A stretch of 64,000 nt of DNA. Source: Parasporobacterium sp. GTDB taxonomy: Bacteria > Bacillota > Clostridia > Lachnospirales > Lachnospiraceae. The translations under genes and the position numbers were made by a program. How positions within the stretch are numbered: the first letter of the stretch is position 1; each line of letters starts with the position of its first letter. Shown here one piece after another: positions 34,335-42,479 of the stretch. Under the pieces are notes generated by a model that saw nothing but the letters and a program-made list of their open reading frames with translations, did no database searches and was not told the DNA's origin. The stretch covers positions 62,001-126,000 of the forward strand of contig JAFUBX010000001.1 in NCBI GenBank assembly GCA_017459985.1, in the 5' to 3' direction.

Positions 34335-35072
34335 ATGGAAGAACTGCTGTATTCTGTCAGACCAATTGCCCATATCTATACGGATTTTCATGAAAAATTC
34401 GGAATTCCCAGACAGTCCGGACTTTCAGAGAAACTGGAAGGCCGGATCGTATTTGAGGAAGCATTCCGCGACCGGAACAGTATCCGGGGGATCGAAGCCT
34501 TCAGCCATCTGTGGCTGATCTGGGGATTTTCCGAAACCCGGATCGACATGACCGCCGATCCGGTCCGGTGGTCTGCTCTGGTGACCCCTCCCCGCCTGGG
34601 CGGAAAAGTAAAGACCGGTGTCTTTGCCACACGGTCTCCCTATCGTCCCAATTCCCTGGGACTTTCCTGCGTCAGACTGATCCGGGTGGAACGGAAGGGC
34701 CCAAAATCCCCGGTTCTGATCGTCGGCGGCGCGGATATCCTGAACGGCACACCGATCTATGACATCAAGCCCTATCTTCCTTATTCGGACAGCCATCCCG
34801 AAGCCTCGGAAGGATTTGCCATCAGCGAAAAGGAAACGCTGCAGCTTGATTTTCCGGATCCTCTTCTGAAGAAAATCCCCGAAGACAAGCGGGAAGCGCT
34901 CTGTGAGATCCTGGTCCAGGATCCGAGAGGCGCCTATGAAAAACAACCCGGATACCCCTACGGGATCCGGTTTGCTGATTTCGATATTCGGTTCATCGTG
35001 GAAAACGGCCGGCTGCGGGTTTTTGAAGTCCTCCGGGTGGATCCCGCAGACGGACAGCCAAAGATCAAATAA
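34335..35072 (+). CDS. trmO: TrmO/TsaA-family tRNA m6t6A37 methyltransferase-like protein
   Basis: This 245-residue protein is read from ATG 34335; a TTG at 34299 would add 12 residues, and neither has a good ribosome binding site. The UPF0066/TrmO core includes FGIPRQSGL, FSHLWLIWGF, LGGKVKTGVFATRSPYRPNSLGLS and YDIKPYLPYSDSHPEA. TrmO uses S-adenosylmethionine to methylate t6A37 of certain tRNAs. The C-terminal LCEILVQDPRGAYE extension is also typical. The gene is convergent with dnaK, whose stop lies 9 bp away. Two other tRNA-modification genes (mnmA, trmL) occur in this window. Confidence 0.9.
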   Translation: MEELLYSVRPIAHIYTDFHEKFGIPRQSGLSEKLEGRIVFEEAFRDRNSIRGIEAFSHLWLIWGFSETRIDMTADPVRWSALVTPPRLGGKVKTGVFATRSPYRPNSLGLSCVRLIRVERKGPKSPVLIVGGADILNGTPIYDIKPYLPYSDSHPEASEGFAISEKETLQLDFPDPLLKKIPEDKREALCEILVQDPRGAYEKQPGYPYGIRFADFDIRFIVENGRLRVFEVLRVDPADGQPKIK

Positions 35073-35080
35073 CCACCCGG

Positions 35081-36844
35081 TCAGATTCCCAGGATCCGGC
35101 TGCTGCTTTGTTTCAGATTGTCCAGCGCCCGCTGCACCTCTTCCACATTCGACGGAGTCGTTTTGGCCGGATTGTTGCGGGAGACTGCTTTCTGCAGCGC
35201 CGCGATGTCATTTTTCAGGAAATTCCGGTCTTCTTTTCCAAGGGATCTTTTCTGTTCCTGCATCAGGGACTGTACCTGATTCAGCAGCTGACCGGCCTGT
35301 GTATTCAGCTCTGCTGCCTGCCGCCTCATTCCGTCCTGTTCCGCATATTCCCGGGCATCCCGGATCGCCTGTTCGATCTCGGCGTCAGACATCCGCTCGT
35401 TGTCATCAATGGTAATCGACTGTGCCCTGCCCGTATCCAAATCCTTTGCGGAAACTCTCAGGATTCCGTTGACATCAATATCAAACGTCACTTCGATCTG
35501 CGGAACTCCTGCCGGAGCCGCCTTGATCCCGTTCAGACGGAACCTTCCGATGGACCGGTTGTCCCTGGCCATGGGCCGCTCCCCCTGCAGCACATTGATA
35601 TCCACACTCCGCTGAAAGGCGGCTGCCGTCGTAAAGACCTGGGAATAATGCACCGGAAGAGTGGAATTGCGCTCCACCAGCCTGGTGGCGACTCCGCCGA
35701 TGGTCTCGATGGACAGGCTTAACGGAGTTACATCCAGAAGCAGGATCCCGGATCCTCCGTTATAAAGCTGCAGGGTTCCTTCCGTCAGGATATCCCCCTG
35801 CATTGCGGCTCCCTGAGCCACACATTCATCCGGATTAATGCTGCGTTCCGGGTTCTTTCCGGTCAGTGCCCGCACCTTTTCCTGCACCGCAGGGATCCGG
35901 GTCGAGCCCCCCACCAGGATCACCCTGCCCAGCTCCGAAGCGGCAATCCCCGCATCATTCAGGGCGTTTCTGACAGGGCCCTCGGTTCTTGCCACCAGAT
36001 CCTTCGTCAGCTCATTAAATTCCGTTCTTGTCAGCGTATATTCGAAGTTGACAGGTTCTCCTTTATTCATGGAAAGATACGGCAGATAGATCCTGGCGCG
36101 TTCCATGGAGGACAGCTCCTTCTTGCACTGTTCGGCGGCCTCCCGGAGTCTCTGCATCGCAGCCACATCCCGTTTCAGATCAATACCGTTCTGTTTCCGG
36201 AGCACTCCCTGCAGATGCAGCACGATCCGCTCATCAAAGTCATCTCCGCCCAGATGGTTATCTCCGTTGGTCGCAAGGACTTCGATCACATCTCCGCCGA
36301 TCTCTATGACCGAGACATCGAAGGTTCCGCCTCCCAGGTCATAAACCAGAATCTTCTGGGCGGCACCGTTATTGAGTCCGTAAGCCAGGGCAGCGCTGGT
36401 GGGTTCATTGATGATCCGCTTCACATTCAGGCCCGCAATCCGGCCCGCATCCTTCGTTGCCTGTCTCTGGATATCGTTAAAATACGCAGGTACCGTGATC
36501 ACGGCGTCTGTGACCGGTTCTCCCAGATAGTTCTCCGCGTCTTTTTTCAGTTTCCGCAGGATTATGGAACTGATCTCCTGGGGAGAATACTTCTTCCCGT
36601 CGATATTGATGGACCAGTTCGTACCCATATGCCGTTTGATGGAGCTGATGGTCCGGTCTGAGTTGACCGCGGCCTGCCGAAGAGCGGCTTCTCCTGTCAG
36701 CTGTTCCCCGATCCGGGTAAACGCCACAACGCTCGGTGTGGTGCGGTTGCCCTTCTCGTTGGGGATGATCACCGGCTGTCCGTTTTCCACAACAGCCGCA
36801 CAGCTGTTTGTTGTTCCCAGATCGATTCCGATTGTCTTACCCAT
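35081..36844 (-). CDS. DnaK-family Hsp70 chaperone, stand-alone copy
   Basis: This 587-residue protein has a complete ATPase domain ([47 protein letters not shown]) and a substrate-binding domain ([17 protein letters not shown]). The C-terminal lid is short, ending [15 protein letters not shown] without the usual Gly-rich tail or EEVD-like end. The expected partners hrcA, grpE and dnaJ are absent, and no CIRCE inverted repeat precedes it. It is therefore probably a paralogue beside the main DnaK. It lies nine bases behind a Ctp protease gene, which suggests a joint role in protein quality control. Confidence 0.9.
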   Translation of the reverse strand: MGKTIGIDLGTTNSCAAVVENGQPVIIPNEKGNRTTPSVVAFTRIGEQLTGEAALRQAAVNSDRTISSIKRHMGTNWSINIDGKKYSPQEISSIILRKLKKDAENYLGEPVTDAVITVPAYFNDIQRQATKDAGRIAGLNVKRIINEPTSAALAYGLNNGAAQKILVYDLGGGTFDVSVIEIGGDVIEVLATNGDNHLGGDDFDERIVLHLQGVLRKQNGIDLKRDVAAMQRLREAAEQCKKELSSMERARIYLPYLSMNKGEPVNFEYTLTRTEFNELTKDLVARTEGPVRNALNDAGIAASELGRVILVGGSTRIPAVQEKVRALTGKNPERSINPDECVAQGAAMQGDILTEGTLQLYNGGSGILLLDVTPLSLSIETIGGVATRLVERNSTLPVHYSQVFTTAAAFQRSVDINVLQGERPMARDNRSIGRFRLNGIKAAPAGVPQIEVTFDIDVNGILRVSAKDLDTGRAQSITIDDNERMSDAEIEQAIRDAREYAEQDGMRRQAAELNTQAGQLLNQVQSLMQEQKRSLGKEDRNFLKNDIAALQKAVSRNNPAKTTPSNVEEVQRALDNLKQSSSRILGI

Positions 36845-36853
36845 GGGTCCCTC

Positions 36854-38251
36854 TTATTCTTCCTGTTCTTCTTCCTGTGTCTCCGGGATCGCTTCCCCGG
36901 TTTCTTCCTGCTCCTGTGCCCGGCGCTCTGTCAGTTCTTCGACCGGCAGATCAAACCCCAGCAGTTCCGCAGCTTTCTGCAGCTGGATATCTTCTTCCAG
37001 GGAAATGACGCCGTCCTCGTAAACCTCCTCCGGGAATTCCACGACCACATCCGGAGCGATCCCCTCATCCTGGATCCAGTCTCCCTTCGGTCCGTAGTAC
37101 TTCTCCGTCGTGAATTTCAGTCCGGATCCGTCGATCAGACGGAACAGGCTCTGGACGATCCCTTTGCCGTAGGTCTGGGTTCCCACGATCTGGGCCATGC
37201 CATAATCATGAAGCGCCATGGTGAACAGTTCCGCTGCCGAAGCGGTATTTTCATTAACCAGCAATACGATCGGAATCTCCAGGCACCGGGCATCGGAATT
37301 CTCCGTCATGATCCCGCCCTGCTTATCTTCCACAGAAACGATCACGCCCTCGGGAAGCACCCGGTCGCACATGGCGACGACAGAATCATAGTCTCCGCCG
37401 GGATTATCTCTGAGATCCATAATCACCGCTTCCATCCCCTGCTCTTCCAGAGAATCCAGGGCATCTGTAAACTGCTGTACCGTAGTCAGATTGAATTCCG
37501 AGATCTGGATATATCCGACGGTGTCAGTCAGCATCTCGCTGTAGATACTTTCGGTCGTAATGTAACGGCGGGTGATCGTAAAAGGGATCTCTTCCTCCCC
37601 GCGCAGGACGACCACATCCACATCCGTTCCCTCCGGGCCTCTGACGATCGAAACCAGATCATCCAGGGTCTCAAAGTCCCGGACACCGTCTGCTTCCACG
37701 ATCAGATCCTTGATCCGGATGCCGGCCTCTTTGGCCGGGGAACCGTCAAAGACCTTATAGACCTCCACCTGGTTCTCGTCATTCATGACGATCTGGATCC
37801 CGATCCCGGCGTACTCCCCGTTCATCTCCTCCAGCATTTTGTCAAATTCTTCTTCGGTATAATATTCTGCATATTTATCCCCGATATTCTGAAGCAGTCC
37901 CCGGGCAAGAAGATCCCCGATCTCCTCTTCATTCAGATCATTCAGATAATAGGCGTCCAGATAGCTGAGGATCAGATCGATCTTCTCCTCGTAATCCAGG
38001 TGCAGATCCGCCGCTTCCGCCTTGCTGTTGCTGATGGAAGAGATTCCCAGGATCCCGGCGCAGATCAGAATGCCGGCCAGGACGCCGATCAGCAGCGCGG
38101 CGATGCTTCTGATCTTCCGGTCCCTGGATCTTCTGTCTTTCGTATTACGGTCATAATTTATGCCGGGGTCAGCATCGCTGACCATCCGGCCTGTTTCTTC
38201 CAGTTCGTCTGGATACTCTAGATATAAATGATCGAGTTCTCTGTTACTCAT
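36854..38251 (-). CDS. Carboxy-terminal processing protease (S41 family), membrane-anchored
   Basis: This 465-residue protein has a basic N-terminus and one membrane helix (~46-70), then an extracytoplasmic part. A PDZ domain (GIGIQIVMNDENQVEVYKVF, SPAKEAGIRIKDLI) is followed by the S41 core with RDNPGGDYDSVV, the catalytic serine in NENTASAAELF and the lysine in TQTYGKGIVQSL. The tail is rich in Glu and Gln. CtpA/B enzymes cut proteins from their C-termini at the cell surface and take part in sporulation signalling in Bacillus. It overlaps no gene and is followed by dnaK after 9 bp. Confidence 0.93.
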   Translation of the reverse strand: MSNRELDHLYLEYPDELEETGRMVSDADPGINYDRNTKDRRSRDRKIRSIAALLIGVLAGILICAGILGISSISNSKAEAADLHLDYEEKIDLILSYLDAYYLNDLNEEEIGDLLARGLLQNIGDKYAEYYTEEEFDKMLEEMNGEYAGIGIQIVMNDENQVEVYKVFDGSPAKEAGIRIKDLIVEADGVRDFETLDDLVSIVRGPEGTDVDVVVLRGEEEIPFTITRRYITTESIYSEMLTDTVGYIQISEFNLTTVQQFTDALDSLEEQGMEAVIMDLRDNPGGDYDSVVAMCDRVLPEGVIVSVEDKQGGIMTENSDARCLEIPIVLLVNENTASAAELFTMALHDYGMAQIVGTQTYGKGIVQSLFRLIDGSGLKFTTEKYYGPKGDWIQDEGIAPDVVVEFPEEVYEDGVISLEEDIQLQKAAELLGFDLPVEELTERRAQEQEETGEAIPETQEEEQEE

Positions 38252-38290
38252 CCGCCTTATTCTCCTGTCCTTCGGATCCTGCCGGACCGT

Positions 38291-39382
38291 TTATTTCTTC
38301 TCCAGGTTTTCTACATAGTTCATATATTTGGATACCATAAGGGCGATCTTGAATGTCACCGCGTCATCAAAAATCCGCAGATCCAGCCCGGTAATCTTCT
38401 GGATCTTATCCAGCCGGTACACCAGCGTATTTCTGTGGATATACAGCTGCCGGGATGTTTCGGACACATTCAGGGAATTCTCAAAGAATTTATTGATCGT
38501 TGTCAGAGTTTCCTCATCAAAATCATCGATGGAAAAATCTCCCAGGATCTCTTTCAGATACATATTGCACAAAGGGATCGGCAGCTGATAGATCAGTCTT
38601 CCGATTCCGAGGCTGGAATAGGAATTGATATGATTCTGCGGGAAGAAGATCCGGCTGACTTCCAGCGCCATATTGGCCTCCCGGTAGGATTTGGAAACAT
38701 CCTTCAGGTCCTTGATCACGGTACCATAGGAAATATAGGCTTCATCCTTGATATCGGACCGCAGGACATTATAAATACTGCGGGCCACCGCATCGAGGGT
38801 TTCCGGCGTATCCTTCTCGGTCACGCCCCGGATCACAACAATGGTACTCTTGCTCAGCGGGGTACAGAAGGTATCCTTGTCATTGATAAACAGATTCCGG
38901 ATGACGTCAATCGCATCGTCCTGATTTTTCTTCTGAAGCTGGATAATATAGACAATCCGCTGCTGCTCGATCTCAATGTGCAGCCTCTTGGAACGGTCAA
39001 AGATATCCAGAAGCATCAGGTTATCCATCAGAAGAGATTTGAAGAAATTGTCCTTGTCAAACTTCTCCTTGTAGGCGGCAACTATGGTCTCGATCTGATA
39101 CCTCGCCATGATTCCCACAAGAGTATCCGTCTCCTCCACGCCGGCAACCACCAGCACGTAAATATCCTGGCCGTCATCCCGGATCTTGAAGAAGGAATGA
39201 CTCTTATCCCGGCTCTGCTCCGCCGATGTGACGGCAAAGGCAGCGATCTTGTCAGAATCCGCCATAAATGATTCATCAGTTCTTGCCGCATACCGGCCAT
39301 CAAGATCCAGGATGGCCATATCTTTCCCCGTAATGTTTTTGATATCATCCAATGCTTTCTGCAACAGCTGACTGGAAATCAT
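38291..39382 (-). CDS. CdaR/PucR-type transcriptional regulator
   Basis: This 363-residue protein has an N-terminal sensor resembling the sugar-diacid recognition domain (residues ~1-130, QLLQKALDDIKNITGKDMAI). A middle region contains a degraded GGDEF-like fold typical of CdaR proteins. The C-terminal helix-turn-helix reads FFENSLNVSETSRQLYIHRNTLVYRLDKI. Such regulators control sugar-acid or nucleotide catabolism genes, but no such genes are adjacent. It may act on a distant operon. It sits between the ctp gene and a tRNA and appears to be transcribed alone. Confidence 0.82.
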   Translation of the reverse strand: MISSQLLQKALDDIKNITGKDMAILDLDGRYAARTDESFMADSDKIAAFAVTSAEQSRDKSHSFFKIRDDGQDIYVLVVAGVEETDTLVGIMARYQIETIVAAYKEKFDKDNFFKSLLMDNLMLLDIFDRSKRLHIEIEQQRIVYIIQLQKKNQDDAIDVIRNLFINDKDTFCTPLSKSTIVVIRGVTEKDTPETLDAVARSIYNVLRSDIKDEAYISYGTVIKDLKDVSKSYREANMALEVSRIFFPQNHINSYSSLGIGRLIYQLPIPLCNMYLKEILGDFSIDDFDEETLTTINKFFENSLNVSETSRQLYIHRNTLVYRLDKIQKITGLDLRIFDDAVTFKIALMVSKYMNYVENLEKK

Positions 39383-39544
39383 AAATTCACCTCAGTATTC
39401 TCTTCAGACGTAACATTTTTTTAACATTTCTTTTATTCTACCCTATAATTGTGCAAAATAAAAGAGATTTCTTCGTTTTTTTTGTGGCTTTTTTTAGTTT
39501 GTTCACAAAAATCTTCGTAAAAATTACCAATTGCAAAAAAAGAA

Positions 39545-39573
39545 TTGACATTTCAGATACCGCAGTCTATAAT
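39545..39573 (+). promoter_or_regulatory. Consensus promoter of tRNA-Gln
   Basis: TTGACA (39545-39550), 17-bp spacer, TATAAT (39568-39573): a full match to the sigma-A consensus. The start would be about six bases before the mature tRNA. Confidence 0.95.
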
Positions 39574-39585
39574 GGGCTGTGCTGA

Positions 39586-39657
39586 AGGGATATCGCCAAA
39601 TGGTAAGGCAACGGACTCTGACTCCGTCAGTTCCAGGTTCGAATCCTGGTATCCCTG
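39586..39657 (+). tRNA. tRNA-Gln (anticodon CUG)
   Basis: The cloverleaf folds by eye: acceptor AGGGATA with TATCCCT, D arm GCC...GGC, anticodon stem ACGGA/TCCGT with loop CTCTGAC giving CUG, and T arm CCAGGTTCGAATCCTGG with GTTCGAATC. The CCA end is not encoded. It reads CAG codons. It stands alone between a consensus promoter and a terminator, so it is a single-gene unit. Confidence 0.95.
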
Positions 39658-39660
39658 GGT

Positions 39661-39691
39661 AAGCCGGTGTTTGCACACCGGCTTTTCTTTT
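39661..39691 (+). terminator. Terminator of tRNA-Gln
   Basis: AAGCCGGTGT (39661-39670) and ACACCGGCTT (39675-39684) with a TTGC loop, followed by TTCTTTTGTTT. Confidence 0.9.
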
Positions 39692-39728
39692 GTTTATCGG
39701 TATCCCTCCCTGCCGGCAGAAACAAAGC

Positions 39729-39764
39729 TGTGGGTGACCACCGGTTTCCGGCAAATCACCCACA
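39729..39764 (-). terminator. Probable terminator of the sigma/SH3 gene
   Basis: TGTGGGTGA (39729-39737) and TCACCCACA (39756-39764) arms with an inner CCGG-TTT-CCGG pairing. On the minus strand it is followed by GCTTTGTTTCT, 80 bp after the stop codon. Confidence 0.6.
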
Positions 39765-39843
39765 ATCGGGAATCTCGTATCTCTTTATTCTAAAACCCGG
39801 GTGTTCTTACAGGCACGGCAATCCTGTACGGCAGTCTGCTTCA

Positions 39844-41790
39844 TCAATACTCTTCGTATCCGCCGTCATAGTAATACAAGAATACCCAGCCGTGATGTCC
39901 TTCATAGGAGGTATACGCCCAGACCGCATTGCTGTAGGAATCATAGTAGTAAGCTTCGATCTGAATCGCTGTCCCCTCCGGAATCGGTCCGAAGGTGCTG
40001 TAATAGGTTCCCGGACCAGTCCGCAGCTCATTGCCGAACTCGGTATAGCCGATGGTATATTCTTCCGGTACCTCCAGTAAAGTTTCCGGCTGTTCCACCA
40101 GCGCATTTCCCGCAACCTTTGTGTATTCCAGCCAGATCCAGCCATCCTGCCCGTCATAGGTCGTATGGCCCCAGCCGTTCCGGGTTTCATCAATATGGAC
40201 TTCCTCGTCCGCCGGAATGTAGAGCAGCCGCTCCGCATCATCTGTGGTATCGGATCTCATGGCCAGCGCATATCCGTCTGCATAGATCTGTACATTATAC
40301 TCTGGTCCCAGCACTTCTTCCGTTGTCGGTTCTTCCGTCGTGGTCTCCGGTTCCGGCGTTGTCGGCTCTTCCGTCGTAGTTTCCGTCTCCGGTTCCGGCG
40401 TTGTCGGCTCTTCCGTCGTGGTCTCCGGCTCCGGCTCCGTTGCCACTTCCGTGGTTCCGAACAGGTTCGTTCCCAGAATCTCATTTACCTTATCCCGGAA
40501 GAACAGCAGGGCCACCGCGATCAGGATCAGCAAAATGAGAATGATAAACAGTGTGATCAGAAGGCCGGTGTGTTTTTTCTTTCCGCCTTCTTCTGTCTGA
40601 ACCGCTTCCCCGGCTGCGGCTCCGCCTTCGGCCACAGCTGCGGCCGCTTCGGAAGTTCCTTCTTCGCTTGCTGTACCTTCCACTGTCTCTAAAGCGACAG
40701 TTTCTCCTTCCGCCAGTCCTGCGGCTGCGGCAGCGCTTTCTCCTGCGATCACGCCGGCAGCGTTCTCCTCTTCTTCTCCGGATGATTCCCGGTCAGCCTC
40801 TGCCCCGCTTTCCGGTGCCTGCTCTTCGCTCTTCAGAGTCTCCCGGAATTCTTCTTTATGGGGAGAAATAATATCCATGGCAGGAACCGTAAGCGGCTCC
40901 TCCGCCGGTTCTTCCTCTTTCTCCGGCCCGCCGGTAATGAAGTCTTCCAGATCCAGATCATCCGGATCAAACCCGACGGGAACGCTGTCATTTTCCTCCA
41001 CTCCGGTCACATGCTGTACTCTGTCATCCAGCGGTTCCGGTTCTTCCGTCTCGTAACCTCCCGAATACACGGAAGCTTCATCCGGCATCAGGGTCCGCAG
41101 AATATTGGAAAAACTGGAAGCGGATCCCGGCGCAGCTTCCTTGGGCTGATAGAACTGATAATAGCTGATCAGGAGCCAGAGAAAATAGGGGATCGGCTCC
41201 ATGCCGAACAGCGGAAGCCCGTTTGCGCTCAGCATATTGATGGAGTTCGTAATATTTCCCAGGGTATAGGCCAGAGTATAATTTACAGCCACCGGGCTGA
41301 TTCCCAGCTTCCGGGAGATGCTGTTGATCGGATAGCCCTCTCCCCACAGGACCGCGCAGGCTCTCTGATTATCCGGCAGACTGGAAAGAACGGCTTCCAG
41401 ACACTCCTGGATATAATCCGGTGACATATTCGCATTCATATTGATCTGCGGATCATAATCCGAAGCAGGAGAGATCTCTCCCAGATTGATCGCCTCGGCC
41501 GGAACTCTCTCGTTGAATACACCCGCCTCACTCAGCCTGGAAATACAGGTATTTTTACATACTTCATTTGCCCAAAGCAGGAATTTGGATGTGTCCTCCA
41601 GAGAATCCAGATGATCAAAAATAAAAACATAGGCATCCCGGATGGCCCGGTCCGCTTCGTTTTTATTGCGCATAAACGCATTCGCTTCTTTGTTGAACAG
41701 CTGGATCGTATTGTCATAGATAAACTGAATGGCACTCTGACTGCCCTGCTGTGCATCATAAATGCTGTCTGTAAAATCGATATTTGCCAT
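39844..41790 (-). CDS. Membrane-anchored ECF-sigma-like protein with two extracellular SH3 domains
   Basis: This 648-residue protein: residues ~18-88 resemble sigma region 2 (AIQFIYDNTIQLFNKEANAF, then DAYVFIFDHLDSL and WANEVCKNTCISRL). Residues ~124-187 resemble sigma region 4 (LEAVLSSLPDNQRACAVLW, helix-turn-helix INSISRKLGISPVAVNYTL). A long acidic, Ala-rich linker leads to KKK and one membrane helix (~408-430). Outside, a TTTEEPTTPEPE repeat links to two SH3-type domains (~497-560 and ~575-645, with GWIWLEY and GWVFLYY). This looks like a one-chain sensor joining wall binding to a promoter-selecting or decoy domain. It has its own promoter and no anti-sigma neighbour. Whether the sigma part is active is unknown. 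Confidence 0.82.
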   Translation of the reverse strand: MANIDFTDSIYDAQQGSQSAIQFIYDNTIQLFNKEANAFMRNKNEADRAIRDAYVFIFDHLDSLEDTSKFLLWANEVCKNTCISRLSEAGVFNERVPAEAINLGEISPASDYDPQINMNANMSPDYIQECLEAVLSSLPDNQRACAVLWGEGYPINSISRKLGISPVAVNYTLAYTLGNITNSINMLSANGLPLFGMEPIPYFLWLLISYYQFYQPKEAAPGSASSFSNILRTLMPDEASVYSGGYETEEPEPLDDRVQHVTGVEENDSVPVGFDPDDLDLEDFITGGPEKEEEPAEEPLTVPAMDIISPHKEEFRETLKSEEQAPESGAEADRESSGEEEENAAGVIAGESAAAAAGLAEGETVALETVEGTASEEGTSEAAAAVAEGGAAAGEAVQTEEGGKKKHTGLLITLFIILILLILIAVALLFFRDKVNEILGTNLFGTTEVATEPEPETTTEEPTTPEPETETTTEEPTTPEPETTTEEPTTEEVLGPEYNVQIYADGYALAMRSDTTDDAERLLYIPADEEVHIDETRNGWGHTTYDGQDGWIWLEYTKVAGNALVEQPETLLEVPEEYTIGYTEFGNELRTGPGTYYSTFGPIPEGTAIQIEAYYYDSYSNAVWAYTSYEGHHGWVFLYYYDGGYEEY

Positions 41791-41841
41791 TTGATTCCCC
41801 TTAATAACTAAAGATAAATAAGTTTCTGAATCTTAACTTCT

Positions 41842-41870
41842 ATTATATGTAAAACATCCGTAAAATTCAA
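41842..41870 (-). promoter_or_regulatory. Promoter of the sigma/SH3 gene
   Basis: TTGAAT (41865-41870), 17-bp spacer, TATAAT (41842-41847), about 45 bases upstream of the start codon. It matches the housekeeping consensus; no separate ECF-type repeat is obvious. Confidence 0.75.
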
Positions 41871-41884
41871 CCGTCATTCCAAAT

Positions 41885-41923
41885 GGCCGGATCACCAGCG
41901 GTAACGGCCGGATCACCAGCGGT
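41885..41923. repeat. Short tandem duplication at the trmL stop codon
   Basis: GGCCGGATCACCAGCGGT occurs at 41885-41902 and 41906-41923 with a 21-bp period. The second copy contains the trmL stop codon. It is likely a replication-slippage duplication without function. Confidence 0.7.
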
Positions 41924-42479
41924 GTTCATGAAGCTGACCCTCCAGGCACAGATCCGGAAACCCGTTCTGTCTGAGGGCCTCGTAAAGGATGACGGCAGCG
42001 GAATTGGCCAGGTTCAGACTTCTTTTTTCCGCTGCCATGGGAATCCGGATACAGCTTTCCCTGTTCTGCATCAGGAGCTCCTCCGGGATCCCGGCGCTTT
42101 CTTTTCCGAACAGAATATAATCCCCTTCCCGGAACGCCGCCTTATCATAGCACATCCGGGATTTGGTGGTTGCCATCCAGATCGCCGCTTTCTCCCGGTC
42201 AGACGTTTCCGGAAGCGAAGGACACCCGGCAGCTTCCAGTGTTTCCGGGGCAAAACGGATCTGATCCGCACGCTTTTGAACAAAGTCCCGCCAGCTGTCA
42301 TACCGGGTCACATCCAGTTCGGACCAGTAATCCATACCGGCCCGTTTCAGTTGTTTATCATTCAGAAGAAATCCCAGCGGCCCGATCAGATGAAGCCTGC
42401 AGCCCGCAGCCAGACAGGTTCTTCCGATATTTCCGGTATTGGAAGGGATCTCCGGTTCCAGTAATACAATATTGAACAT
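41913..42479 (-). CDS. trmL: tRNA (cytidine/uridine-34-2'-O)-methyltransferase TrmL
   Basis: This 188-residue SPOUT methyltransferase has the family motifs NIVLLEPEIPSNTGNIGRTC near the N-terminus, LFGKESAGIPEELL and IPMAAEKRSLNLANSAAVILYE at the C-terminal knot. TrmL methylates the ribose of the wobble base of leucine tRNAs, using S-adenosylmethionine. The middle (residues ~75-95, APETLEAAGCPSLPETSDRE) is longer than the classic ~155-residue form. Its ATG overlaps the mutS2 stop (TAATG). It is the last gene of the long mfd-trmL run. Confidence 0.93.
   Translation of the reverse strand: MFNIVLLEPEIPSNTGNIGRTCLAAGCRLHLIGPLGFLLNDKQLKRAGMDYWSELDVTRYDSWRDFVQKRADQIRFAPETLEAAGCPSLPETSDREKAAIWMATTKSRMCYDKAAFREGDYILFGKESAGIPEELLMQNRESCIRIPMAAEKRSLNLANSAAVILYEALRQNGFPDLCLEGQLHEHRW

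Noticed and set aside
36845-36900. CIRCE heat-shock operator before dnaK
   Set aside because: No TTAGCACTC-N9-GAGTGCTAA-like repeat is present; the upstream ctp gene ends nine bases before dnaK.
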